A stretch of 64,000 nucleotides of DNA, from positions 1,798,001-1,862,000 of the forward strand of contig CAWBTA010000006.1 of NCBI GenBank assembly GCA_963791625.1. Direction: 5' to 3'. The stretch's first letter is position 1. Each line of letters opens with the position of its first letter. This DNA comes from JANMCE01 sp963791625. Lineage in GTDB: Bacteria; Actinomycetota; Acidimicrobiia; Acidimicrobiales; Ilumatobacteraceae. The notes beneath the pieces are model-generated. The model saw only the letters and a list, made by a program, of their open reading frames with translations. It was not told where the DNA came from and ran no database searches. This document shows positions 47,156 through 55,179 of the stretch, in pieces. The position numbers were made by a program, and so were the translations under genes.

Positions 47156-47931
47156 TGCGCTGGCGCAGCATGCTCTTCGTTCCCGGTAACCGACCCGACC
47201 TGGCCGCCAAGACGCCGCGCAGCAGTCCGGATGTCGTCGTCATCGATCTCGAGGATGCCGTTCCCCCCGCCGACAAGATCGCAGCGCGGGCGACCGCACG
47301 ACAAGCGGCCCTCGACCTCATGGGCACCGTAGCCGTGTGCATTCGCATCAACCCACCCACGACCGAATGGTTCGAAGGCGACATCGCCTCGCTGCCCGAG
47401 GGCCTGGCCGGCGTAGTCGTGCCCAAGTGGGAAACCGACCGCGAGTTCGGCTTCCCGATCGTGGCCGGACTGGAAACCGTACGCGGTGTCGTGAATGCTC
47501 GACAGATCCTGGGGATGTCCGTCATCGCCTGCTACTTCGGTGCCGAGGATTACATTGCCGACCTCGGTGGAGTTCGTACAGCTGACAATATGGAGGTGCT
47601 CTACGCCCGCTCGGCGGTCGGCGTGGCGGCCCGTCTGGCCGGAGTACCCGCACTCGACATGATCACCGTCGACTTCGGCAACGATGTCCGCTTCCTCGAA
47701 GAAGCCACGTTCGCCCGATCACTCGGCTACAGCGGCAAGCTCTGTATCCACCCCAAACAGGTGCCGCTCGCCAATACGGCATTTGCTCCGTCTCCGGCCG
47801 AGATCGACCGGGCCCAGCGCTTACTCGCTGCCTTCAACAACGCAAACGGCGCCACTATCGCGTTCGAGGGGCAGATGATCGACGACGTCATCGCCCGCCA
47901 AGCCCGAGCGCTCCTCGCCAGTATTGGTTGA
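47155..47931 (+). CDS. CitE-like beta-hydroxyacyl-CoA lyase
   Basis: A 258-residue HpcH/HpaI-CitE family TIM barrel, shorter than citrate lyase beta. RSMLFVPGNRPDLAAK, the metal-binding VVIDLEDAVPPADK and CIRINPPTTEWFEGD, then FGAEDYIADLGG and GKLCIHPKQV are typical. The M. tuberculosis orthologue in the same position (Rv2498c) is reported to cleave (R)-3-hydroxy-3-methylglutaryl-CoA (and (S)-citramalyl-CoA) to acetyl-CoA plus acetoacetate or pyruvate; the same role is inferred here, completing leucine degradation. Start ATG 47155 overlaps the MaoC stop. Confidence 0.9.
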   Translation: MRWRSMLFVPGNRPDLAAKTPRSSPDVVVIDLEDAVPPADKIAARATARQAALDLMGTVAVCIRINPPTTEWFEGDIASLPEGLAGVVVPKWETDREFGFPIVAGLETVRGVVNARQILGMSVIACYFGAEDYIADLGGVRTADNMEVLYARSAVGVAARLAGVPALDMITVDFGNDVRFLEEATFARSLGYSGKLCIHPKQVPLANTAFAPSPAEIDRAQRLLAAFNNANGATIAFEGQMIDDVIARQARALLASIG

Positions 47932-47936
47932 CCGCA

Positions 47937-47986
47937 ATCAGCGCAGCAGAGCGCTGATGTGATAAGAAACCGGAAGCTCATATCAC
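47937..47986. promoter_or_regulatory. Two inverted repeats before coxS
   Basis: ATCAGCGC-AGCAGA-GCGCTGAT (47937-47958, perfect 8-bp arms) is followed directly by GTGATA (47959-47964) paired with TATCAC (47981-47986). The first may end leucine-operon transcription, though no T tract follows; the second lies 12 bases before the coxS ATG and could mark a promoter or operator. GGGGGA is the coxS ribosome binding site. Confidence 0.45.
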
Positions 47987-47998
47987 GGGGGATTTCGC

Positions 47999-48466
47999 AT
48001 GCAGATCAATGTCACCGTCAACGGCACCGCCCACTCGGCTGATGTCGAACCACGCACCCTTTTGGTGCACTACATTCGCGAACAGTGCGGCCTTACCGGC
48101 ACCAACATCGGGTGCGACACCAGCTCTTGCGGTGCCTGCACCATCCACATGGACGGTGAGAGCGTCAAGAGCTGCACGGTGCTTGCGGTGCAAGCCGACG
48201 GCGCTGATATCAAGACCATCGAGGGCATGGCTGCCGCCGACGGCACGCTGCACCCCATGCAGGAATCGTTCCGCCAGTGCCACGGCCTGCAGTGCGGTTA
48301 TTGCACCCCCGGCATGGTCATGGCCGCGGTGGGCCTCCTCAATGAGAACCCGCACCCCACCGAGACCGAAGTACGCCTCGGTCTCGAAGGCAACCTCTGC
48401 CGGTGCACCGGCTACCACAACATTGTGAAAGCCGTCCTCCACTGCGCCGAAGGAGCCTCCAAGTGA
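47999..48466 (+). CDS. Small [2Fe-2S] subunit of a molybdenum hydroxylase (CoxS-like)
   Basis: A 155-residue electron-transfer subunit of xanthine dehydrogenase/CO dehydrogenase-type enzymes. The plant-type cluster ligands are in CDTSSCGACTIHMDG plus the following SCTV, and the second cluster in CHGLQCGYCTPGM and CRCTGYH. The product pairs with an FAD subunit (next gene). No molybdopterin large subunit follows, so the substrate (CO, a purine or an aldehyde) cannot be named. The coxM start overlaps its stop (GTGA). Confidence 0.92.
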   Translation: MQINVTVNGTAHSADVEPRTLLVHYIREQCGLTGTNIGCDTSSCGACTIHMDGESVKSCTVLAVQADGADIKTIEGMAAADGTLHPMQESFRQCHGLQCGYCTPGMVMAAVGLLNENPHPTETEVRLGLEGNLCRCTGYHNIVKAVLHCAEGASK

Positions 48467-49284
48467 TCCCTGCCCTCTTTGACTATGCGCGGGCCGGTTC
48501 CGCCGAAGAAGCCGTAAGCCTCATCGCCCAGCACGGCGACGAAGCAAAGTTCCTTGCTGGTGGCCATTCGCTGCTGCCGCTCATGAAGCTGCGTCTCGCC
48601 GCACCGGCGATGCTGATCGACCTGGGTCGCATCAAGGACCTTTCGTACATCCGTGAAGCCGGCGATCACATCGCCATTGGTGCCCTCACCCGTCACCACG
48701 ACGTGCAGCACTCCACGCTGCTCGCCACCGCTAACCCGTTGCTGGCTCACGCCGCCGGGCACGTTGGCGATCCGCAGGTGCGCCATCGCGGCACCATAGG
48801 TGGCTCACTCGCCCACGCCGACGCTGCCTCCGATCTTCCGGCAGTGGCCGTGGCCATGAACGCCCAGCTCATCGTGCAGGGTCCCAACGGCAAGCGCACC
48901 ATCGCGGCGCGCGAGTTCTACCGCGGCTTCCTCGAGTCCGCCCTTGAGGCCGACGAGATGCTGGTGGAGATTCAGTTCCCGAACCTCACCGGCGGCACCT
49001 GGTCGTTCCAGAAGTTCAACCGTCGCGCCCAGGACTGGGCCATCGTCGGGGTCGCCGCCTACAAGCACAATGGCACGGCTGGCGTGGGCCTGGTCAACAT
49101 GGGTTCCGTCCCCATCTACGCCGCTGCTACATCGGCGGCTGCGGCCGGCGGTGCGTCGGCCGCCGACGCTGCTGACCTCGCGGTGCAAGAAGCCGAGCCG
49201 CAGGCGGACCTGAACGCCAGCGTCGCGTACCGCACCCACCTGGCCAAGGTGCTCGTTCGCCGGGCGCTCGAAGAGGCCTCCTGA
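48463..49284 (+). CDS. FAD-binding medium subunit of a molybdenum hydroxylase (CoxM-like)
   Basis: A 273-residue FAD subunit. FAD-binding motifs are AGGHSLLPLMKLRLA (32-46) and TIGGSLAHADAASDLP (about 109-124), the CoxM form. The GTG start at 48463 overlaps the coxS stop, with AAGGAG 8 bases upstream; the longer frame back to 48403 lies in coxS. It transfers electrons between the iron-sulfur subunit and an acceptor. The gene following it is not coxL but a VOC protein, so the pair is an incomplete set. Confidence 0.9.
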   Translation: MIPALFDYARAGSAEEAVSLIAQHGDEAKFLAGGHSLLPLMKLRLAAPAMLIDLGRIKDLSYIREAGDHIAIGALTRHHDVQHSTLLATANPLLAHAAGHVGDPQVRHRGTIGGSLAHADAASDLPAVAVAMNAQLIVQGPNGKRTIAAREFYRGFLESALEADEMLVEIQFPNLTGGTWSFQKFNRRAQDWAIVGVAAYKHNGTAGVGLVNMGSVPIYAAATSAAAAGGASAADAADLAVQEAEPQADLNASVAYRTHLAKVLVRRALEEAS

Positions 49285-49919
49285 TCCAGTCCGACCACCG
49301 TCTCGACCACCTGGTGTACGCCACACCGGATGTGGAAGAGACGGTGGAAGACCTGTTCCAAAAGCTCGGTGTTCGAGCATTGGTCGGCGGTCAGCACATC
49401 GGATGGGGCACGCACAATTGCCTCGCTTCGCTTGGAGACGGCGTCTACCTTGAAATCGTGGGGCCCGACCCGCTTCAGCCCGAGCCCGATGCACCGCGGC
49501 CGTTTCTGATCGATCACATAACCTCGCCGCGCCTGGTCACCTGGGCGGTAAGCGTGCCCGATATGGCTGCTGCGTTGGCTGCGTCGAACGCCGCAGGATA
49601 CGACCCGGGCCCGGCTCGAGCCATGTCTCGGGCCACGCCCGACGGCGGCACACTGGCCTGGGAGCTCACGGCACCACCCTTCGGCGACGACGGCGGGCTG
49701 CTGCCGTTCATCCTCGCCTGGGGTTCCACCGTCCATCCGTCCACCACGTCGGTGCAGGGGCTGTCACTCGTCTCCTTCGGCGCTACCCATCCTGATCCCG
49801 AGCACGTGAACCGGATGCTGCAAGCGCTCGGCACATCGCTTCCCATGGCGCATGGGGCCAAGCCGCGGCTGGAGGCTCGTCTGCGTGGGCCGGCCGGCGA
49901 GGCCGTGTTGCACTCCTGA
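49281..49919 (+). CDS. VOC/glyoxalase-like protein, probable CTG start
   Basis: About 212 residues of the glyoxalase-like (Glyoxalase_3) family: LDHLVYATPDVEETVEDLFQ, HIGWGTHNCLASLGDGVYLEIVGPDP, with later TWAVSVPDM. The first strand LDHLVYATP contains the metal-binding His of the fold, so the start must be upstream of the GTG at 49314, but no ATG, GTG or TTG exists in frame between the coxM region and it. The CTG at 49281 overlaps the coxM stop as CTGA, with AGAGG just upstream. The substrate is unknown. Enzyme class inferred from the VOC fold only. Confidence 0.75.
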   Translation: MIQSDHRLDHLVYATPDVEETVEDLFQKLGVRALVGGQHIGWGTHNCLASLGDGVYLEIVGPDPLQPEPDAPRPFLIDHITSPRLVTWAVSVPDMAAALAASNAAGYDPGPARAMSRATPDGGTLAWELTAPPFGDDGGLLPFILAWGSTVHPSTTSVQGLSLVSFGATHPDPEHVNRMLQALGTSLPMAHGAKPRLEARLRGPAGEAVLHS

Positions 49920-49943
49920 GGCCACCGACCGGTACGGTCACGG

Positions 49944-50711
49944 GTGATGTATCGCTTCTTGCTCAAACCCAGGTGGTTGGTGTTCCTGCTGCTTGGTGTC
50001 ATCGGCGCCATCGCCATGCCGATCCTGGGCCAGTGGCAACTCGACCGCTATCACCAGCGTCAGCATCAGAACAAGCTCGTGAAAGAGCGGCAGGCGAAGG
50101 ACCCGGTACCGTTGCGTTCGGTCGTGCCCGACTCCGCCACCGTGGGCACCCTGCCCGATGTCGAATTCCGACAAGTGAGCGTGACCGGCACGTATGACGG
50201 AAAGCACCAGGTGCTGATCGCCAACCGCTCCTACGAGGGCCGCCCCGGTTATCACGTGGTGACGCCACTGCTCGTAGACGGCGAGCAGGAGCAAGCGGTG
50301 TTGGTCAACCGGGGATTCGTGCCCTACGAAGCCACCGTAGGAGGACCGCTGCCCGACGCACCGCCGGCAACGGGCACGGTGTCGATCCGGGGCGTGCTGC
50401 GTCCTTCGCAAACCAGTGGGGGCATCGGGCCGACCGATCCGGCCAAGGGCGTGCTGAAGGAAATGGCTCGCATCGACATCCAACGCATCTCACTGCAGAC
50501 GCCAACCCGATTGGCACCGGTCTATATCGAACTCACGGGCGAGACGCCCACACCTCCCCAGCCACTTTCGCTGGTGAAACCCACGACGCTTGACAGCGGC
50601 ACCAACCTTTCCTACGCCATGCAGTGGTTCATCTTCACCGCGGTCGGCCTCATCACCTGGCCGATCATCATCCGACGCGAGGCAGCAAAACGGAAGAAGG
50701 CGGCTAGCTGA
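49944..50711 (+). CDS. SURF1-family membrane protein
   Basis: A 255-residue protein with the SURF1 layout: an N-terminal helix (LVFLLLGVIGAIAMPILGQWQLDRY, with the conserved W-Q-x-x-R), a soluble middle domain (RQVSVTGTYDGKHQVLIANRSYEGRPGYHVVTPL, LVNRGFVPYEA), and a C-terminal helix beginning LSYAMQWFIFTAVGLITWP. SURF1 proteins help assemble heme-copper oxidases (cytochrome c oxidase). The stop overlaps that of the convergent lycopene cyclase by 8 bases. GTG 49944 or ATG 49947 starts it. Confidence 0.9.
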   Translation: MMYRFLLKPRWLVFLLLGVIGAIAMPILGQWQLDRYHQRQHQNKLVKERQAKDPVPLRSVVPDSATVGTLPDVEFRQVSVTGTYDGKHQVLIANRSYEGRPGYHVVTPLLVDGEQEQAVLVNRGFVPYEATVGGPLPDAPPATGTVSIRGVLRPSQTSGGIGPTDPAKGVLKEMARIDIQRISLQTPTRLAPVYIELTGETPTPPQPLSLVKPTTLDSGTNLSYAMQWFIFTAVGLITWPIIIRREAAKRKKAAS

Positions 50712-51897
50712 GAGCCCGCAACAAGCGGCGCGGGTCGCCCTTGGCGAGGGCCAGGCGCAGCCCGTTGGGCGAGCCCAACCACAGCCGCGACATGAGCCGG
50801 GCGATCTCCGCGCCTCCGGTGGCGGGGCCCAGATAGGCCCGCTGGGCATCCTGCGGCAGCGTGAAGAACTGGTCGAAGAAGCGCTGCAGACCGCCCCTGT
50901 CCATGCCGAGCATGACGTCGAGGCCGTACTCCTGCAGCGCCCGCGCCCGACGACGCGAGTCGGGCCACATCGCCGCCCAGGCCGCTTCGCTTACCGCCGT
51001 CGGCGTGGCTCGGCGCTGCAGGGCATCCGCGATGCCCTTCGCGAGCAGCGGAGCCCCGTGAAGGCTCGTGGTCAACGAATAGCCCGTAGCGGGGTGGATG
51101 CCGCCTCCGCTGGCACCAACCGCCACGACACGCTGAGGAAGTGGCACACGCAACCCCATCGGGATCGCAACCATCTCCACCTCCTCGATGTCGCTCAGCA
51201 CAATGCCTCGATCGCTCAACCGTTGCTCAAGCACCGATTTCAGGCGCTCGGGAAGCGTGTGTTGGCGTGAGGCCAAGACCGTTTCTTCCAAGAACCAGCG
51301 ACCCTCGTCGAGGTGCTGGGCATAGAGGAACGTAGGCGGCCGATCGGCGGCCGAGCCCGTGGCGAAGTCCATCAAGACGCAGCCGGTGTCGTTGAGAGGG
51401 ACCGATGGCGTCGCGACTATGCCGTAGGCGGTCTGCCACGCAGGAGCCGGGCCGCGGCCGTGCACGAGCGACCCAATCGCACCCGTCGCGTCGATGACGA
51501 CGACGGCATCGACCGACCGACCATCAGCGAGCAGCAGCGTGGAATTGGTTCGGTTGTGGCTCACGCCGACGGAACGGCCGCGCATCGTTATCAGACCGGC
51601 CGCGCTGCCGCGTTCACGCAGCTGGTCGACCAGCTTGGCGCCGTCGACTCGTCCGTAGGCGCGCTCGACGCGGTGGGTTCGCTGGCTGGTCGCGGTGACA
51701 GCGCTCCACTGGTGGCTGAACATGTTGCCGTATCCGAGCGCCGTGAGATCATCCACCCAGCTTCGGTACGTGGCCGGCCACGGCGCATCGGGTTCGGGAG
51801 CGACAAGCACGGCGTCGAGACCGGCTTCGGCACAAGCCACCGCGGCCGCCCACCCGGCAGGGCCGGACCCTGCAACCACCACGTCATGACGAGCCAC
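50704..51897 (-). CDS. Lycopene cyclase, CrtL/CrtY-type
   Basis: A 397-residue FAD-containing lycopene cyclase. N-terminal Rossmann motif HDVVVAGSGPAGWAAAVACAEAG; WQTAYGIVATP and PTFLYAQHLDEGRWFLEETVLA match the cyclase motifs; GGIHPATGYSLTTSL is the conserved C-terminal FAD/substrate motif. It forms cyclic carotenes from lycopene. It is isolated from crtE/B/I genes, which must be elsewhere. Divergent from the Rieske gene (17-base gap). Confidence 0.9.
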   Translation of the reverse strand: MARHDVVVAGSGPAGWAAAVACAEAGLDAVLVAPEPDAPWPATYRSWVDDLTALGYGNMFSHQWSAVTATSQRTHRVERAYGRVDGAKLVDQLRERGSAAGLITMRGRSVGVSHNRTNSTLLLADGRSVDAVVVIDATGAIGSLVHGRGPAPAWQTAYGIVATPSVPLNDTGCVLMDFATGSAADRPPTFLYAQHLDEGRWFLEETVLASRQHTLPERLKSVLEQRLSDRGIVLSDIEEVEMVAIPMGLRVPLPQRVVAVGASGGGIHPATGYSLTTSLHGAPLLAKGIADALQRRATPTAVSEAAWAAMWPDSRRRARALQEYGLDVMLGMDRGGLQRFFDQFFTLPQDAQRAYLGPATGGAEIARLMSRLWLGSPNGLRLALAKGDPRRLLRALS

Positions 51898-51914
51898 CGG
51901 CTAAACCGTAGACC

Positions 51915-52274
51915 GTGAGTGCCTGGCATGCCCTTGTCCCATCCCATGATGTTCCCGTCGGCGGCATTTTTGCCTGCGTCTTCGGCGACGACGACGTGGT
52001 CGTATGGCGCGACATAGACGGCGTGGCCCACGTGAGCGAAGCCCGCTGTCCGCACAACTGGAGTCACCTCGCCGGGGTAGGCGAGGTGCAGGGCTGCGAA
52101 CTGGTCTGCACCACCCACTTCTGGCGGTTCACAGTGGACGGAGTAGGTGTACGCCGCCTGTCGGACGGCACGGAGGAGCCGATGCGCGACCTACGCGTCT
52201 ATCCGGTTCGCGAACATGACGGTTGGGTGGAGACCACCGAGCCTGCAGCGACCTGCTCTCGTAGGACAGACTGA
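51915..52274 (+). CDS. Rieske [2Fe-2S] protein
   Basis: A 119-residue stand-alone Rieske domain, cytoplasmic (no signal or anchor). The cluster ligands are in RCPHNWSHL and VCTTHFWRF (C-x-H ... C-x2-H). It resembles the ferredoxin components of dioxygenases and related small electron carriers. GTG start at 51915, which shares a short spacer with the lycopene cyclase. Partner enzyme not known. Confidence 0.9.
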   Translation: MSAWHALVPSHDVPVGGIFACVFGDDDVVVWRDIDGVAHVSEARCPHNWSHLAGVGEVQGCELVCTTHFWRFTVDGVGVRRLSDGTEEPMRDLRVYPVREHDGWVETTEPAATCSRRTD

Positions 52275-52279
52275 CGACC

Positions 52280-53890
52280 ATGTCGATTCTTGCCCAGCCC
52301 GAATGGTCCGCGCTCTCAACCTCGGCCGCTTCACGACCGAGCCTTCGCGAGCTTTTCGCCGCTGATCCCCAGCGAGCCGCAAAGTACACCCACCCGGTCG
52401 GTGTCTTCCATGCCGACCTGTCCAAGCAGCGCCTGACCGACGCCACCTGGAGTGCGTTGCTCAGTTTGGCCGCATCGCTTGGTGTCGCGGAGCGACGGGA
52501 CGCCATGTTCGCCGGCGAGAAGATCAACACCACCGAAAACCGAGCCGTGCTGCACACCGCCCTGCGAGCCCCGCGGGGGGCGACGGTAATGGTCGACGGA
52601 CACAACGTCGTGCCCGATGTCCATGACGTGCTCGACCGCATGTCCGCCTTCGCCGATCGGGTGCGTTCGGGCTCCTGGCAGGGCGCAACCGGCAAGCGCA
52701 TCATCAACGTGATCAACATCGGCATCGGCGGCTCCGACCTCGGGCCGGCCATGGCCGCGCTGGCGTTGCGGAGCTGGTCGGATCGTTCAATGACGTTCAA
52801 GTTCGTCTCCAACGTCGACGGCAGCGACATGGCCGAGGCGCTGGTCGGGCTCGATCCGGCCGAGACGATGTTCATCGTTTCGTCCAAAACGTTCACCACC
52901 ATCGAGACGATGACCAATGCCCGCACCGCTCGCTCGTGGCTGACCGCCGCGCTCGGCGATGCTTCGGTGCCGAAGCATGTAGTTGCAGTGTCAACCAACG
53001 CGGCCAAGGTGGGCGAGTTCGGTATCGACACCGCCAACATGTTCGGCTTCTGGGACTGGGTGGGCGGCCGTTACTCGATGGACTCGGCGATCGGGCTTTC
53101 GCTCATGCTCGCCATCGGTCCCGATCAGTACCGCGAGATGCTGGCCGGCTTCCACGATATCGACACGCACTTCTGCTCAGCTCCCCTTGCCCAAAACGTG
53201 CCGGTGCTGATGGCCCTTGCGGGAATCTGGGAGCGCAACGCCCTCGGGTCGCCGTCGCTTGGTGTGATCCCCTACTGCAACGAGTTGGCGCTGTTTCCCG
53301 CGTACCTGCAGCAGCTCGACATGGAGTCGAACGGGAAGCACGTCACCGTCGATGGCACCGTTGTTACCGGCGAGACCGGTCCGATCGTGTGGGGCACGCC
53401 CGGTACCAACGGCCAGCACGCCTACTTTCAGTTGTTGCATCAAGGCACCACCACCGTGCCGCTCGACCTCATCGGTTTCGCGACACCAGTGCATGAGATG
53501 GGGGTGCATCACGACCTGCTGATGGCCAACATGTTCGCTCAGTCCGAGGCCCTGGCGTTCGGCAAAACGTCCGATGAAGTGCGCGCTCAAGGGGTGGCCG
53601 AGGAGCTCGTGCCGCACAAGACGTTCGTGGGCGACCGTCCAACCACGGTGCTCCTGGGCACGTCGTTCTCGCCCCGAGCACTCGGTCAACTGGTGGCGTT
53701 GTATGAGCACAAGGTGTTCGTGCAAGGCACCCTGTGGGGCGTGAACAGCTACGACCAGTGGGGCGTGGAGCTGGGCAAGGCGCTCGCCACCCGCATCGCC
53801 GGTGAACTCGACGGCACCACCGCGCTCAACACCCACGACAGCTCCACCACGGCGCTCATCGCCCGCTACCGCTCGCTTCGCGGCCGCTAA
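52280..53890 (+). CDS. pgi: Glucose-6-phosphate isomerase
   Basis: Interconverts glucose-6-phosphate and fructose-6-phosphate, 536 residues, the usual length. Conserved segments: IGIGGSDLGPAMAALAL (sugar-phosphate binding), VSSKTFTTIETM, FWDWVGGRYSMDSAIGLS, GVIPYCNELALFPAYLQQLDMESNGK (with catalytic Glu) and VNSYDQWGVELGKALA. The gene is 5 bases after the Rieske gene, with a strong bidirectional hairpin after its stop. Confidence 0.97.
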   Translation: MSILAQPEWSALSTSAASRPSLRELFAADPQRAAKYTHPVGVFHADLSKQRLTDATWSALLSLAASLGVAERRDAMFAGEKINTTENRAVLHTALRAPRGATVMVDGHNVVPDVHDVLDRMSAFADRVRSGSWQGATGKRIINVINIGIGGSDLGPAMAALALRSWSDRSMTFKFVSNVDGSDMAEALVGLDPAETMFIVSSKTFTTIETMTNARTARSWLTAALGDASVPKHVVAVSTNAAKVGEFGIDTANMFGFWDWVGGRYSMDSAIGLSLMLAIGPDQYREMLAGFHDIDTHFCSAPLAQNVPVLMALAGIWERNALGSPSLGVIPYCNELALFPAYLQQLDMESNGKHVTVDGTVVTGETGPIVWGTPGTNGQHAYFQLLHQGTTTVPLDLIGFATPVHEMGVHHDLLMANMFAQSEALAFGKTSDEVRAQGVAEELVPHKTFVGDRPTTVLLGTSFSPRALGQLVALYEHKVFVQGTLWGVNSYDQWGVELGKALATRIAGELDGTTALNTHDSSTTALIARYRSLRGR

Positions 53891-53896
53891 CGCCTC

Positions 53897-53945
53897 GACT
53901 TTGCGACAATACCGGTCGCCACACAACCGGATTTGTCGCAAAGTC
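53897..53945. terminator. Long bidirectional hairpin between convergent genes
   Basis: GACTTTGCGACAA (53897-53909) and TTGTCGCAAAGTC (53933-53945) form a perfect 13-bp stem, inside which CCGGT pairs with ACCGG. It is the only sequence between the pgi stop and the stop of the convergent flavoprotein gene, so it can terminate both. The AAAG/CTTT content gives T-rich 3' edges on both strands. Confidence 0.7.
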
Positions 53946-53946
53946 A

Positions 53947-55179
53947 TCAAGGCACGGAGAAGACGTCAGCGGCGATAGCGTCGGCGACGGCCATCACCGT
54001 TGCCTGCGGAGCGGTCAGCGGCAGGCGCGGAAAGACTGAGGCATCGGCGATGTAGAGGCCGCCTATGCCGAAGACCTGGCCGGTCGGATCAACCACGCTG
54101 ACCTCGGCCGACACGCCCATCCGACAGGTCCCGGCGACGTGGTACGTACCATCCTCGTGGTGAAGCATCCACCGATCGAGGTCATCGTCGGAGAAGCGAG
54201 AAATCCGGTCGAGTGATGCGCCATCGGGCCCGCTGGCTTGCGGCAGACGCAGCGCCAGTTGACGCACGCCGCTACGCAACGCGGCCCGATCTTCTGGATC
54301 GCTGAGTTGATTGAGATGAATCATGTTCTCGGTCAACCATCCGGATGACCTCGTCCGCAGCAGGGTCAGCAGCACAAGTTCATTGCGGTCGTAGCTGGTG
54401 ACCAGAAGGTCCTTGGCACCGTGAGGTGTCGATGACATCAGCGCGAGTCGGGTGGCACGACGGGTCGAGAACGAGCCAGGGACTGTGAAGGCGAGCGATG
54501 GATGATCGGCGAGATTGTGGCCCATGGCCGAATGGGCAAGACCCGAGCGCCACAGCAGGCGCGGTGTCTCGATGGCACCCGTGCACAACACGACTTGGCT
54601 TGTCCGAATGCTCTCGCCTGAGGCCGTCACGACACCGGAGACCTTGTCAGTAGTTCGCAGCACTCGATCGACCCGAGTATTCGTCGTGAGCACAACGTTG
54701 GGCCCTACCGGCCATGACGGCCGTCGGGTGCCTTCGCCGAAGTACAAGGCATTTGCGCTGCCGCTCAACTCGTCGATGACGCTGTCGAGCCGCGATCGCT
54801 CTGTATTCGTGGCAGGTGCTGCATCACCAAGCGCTCGGGAGAGGCTGCGCTTGATGCGGGCTGCATCCCAGCCAGGAAGCTGCCACGCATCTGCCACGGC
54901 AACTGGATCGGGCGGCATCTTCAGCATCCCGTTCACCAACGCAGACCCACCGACACCCGCCGCCGCGACGTATGACTTTGCTGGCTGGACCTCCGTGCGA
55001 TGCACCAATAGGTCGGCGCGGCCGTGCGCCGTGATTGCCTCGAACACATCCGATGACGGAGGTGGATCGATGACTGGTCCGGCCTCAACCAAGTGAACCG
55101 CGTGGCCGTTGCGCGCCAGCGCATTCGCCGCGGTGCAGCCGGCAGGACCGGCACCGATCACGATGATGGGAGTGCTCAG
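53947..55179 (-). CDS. GMC-type FAD oxidoreductase, probable CTG start
   Basis: A flavoprotein of the glucose-methanol-choline oxidoreductase type, about 410 residues. It begins STPIIVIGAGPAGCTAANALARNGH (FAD Rossmann) and has AAAGVGGSALVNGMLKMPP (GMC N-signature) and the C-terminal YHVAGTCRMGVSAEVSVVDPTGQVFGIGGLYIADASVFP. I place the start at a CTG (55179), which overlaps the upstream stop as CTGA and has AGGAGG seven bases before it; the next in-frame candidate, GTG at 55161, would cut the first beta strand and is 25 bases from that site. It oxidises an alcohol or sterol-like substrate; unknown which. Confidence 0.85.
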   Translation of the reverse strand: MSTPIIVIGAGPAGCTAANALARNGHAVHLVEAGPVIDPPPSSDVFEAITAHGRADLLVHRTEVQPAKSYVAAAGVGGSALVNGMLKMPPDPVAVADAWQLPGWDAARIKRSLSRALGDAAPATNTERSRLDSVIDELSGSANALYFGEGTRRPSWPVGPNVVLTTNTRVDRVLRTTDKVSGVVTASGESIRTSQVVLCTGAIETPRLLWRSGLAHSAMGHNLADHPSLAFTVPGSFSTRRATRLALMSSTPHGAKDLLVTSYDRNELVLLTLLRTRSSGWLTENMIHLNQLSDPEDRAALRSGVRQLALRLPQASGPDGASLDRISRFSDDDLDRWMLHHEDGTYHVAGTCRMGVSAEVSVVDPTGQVFGIGGLYIADASVFPRLPLTAPQATVMAVADAIAADVFSVP

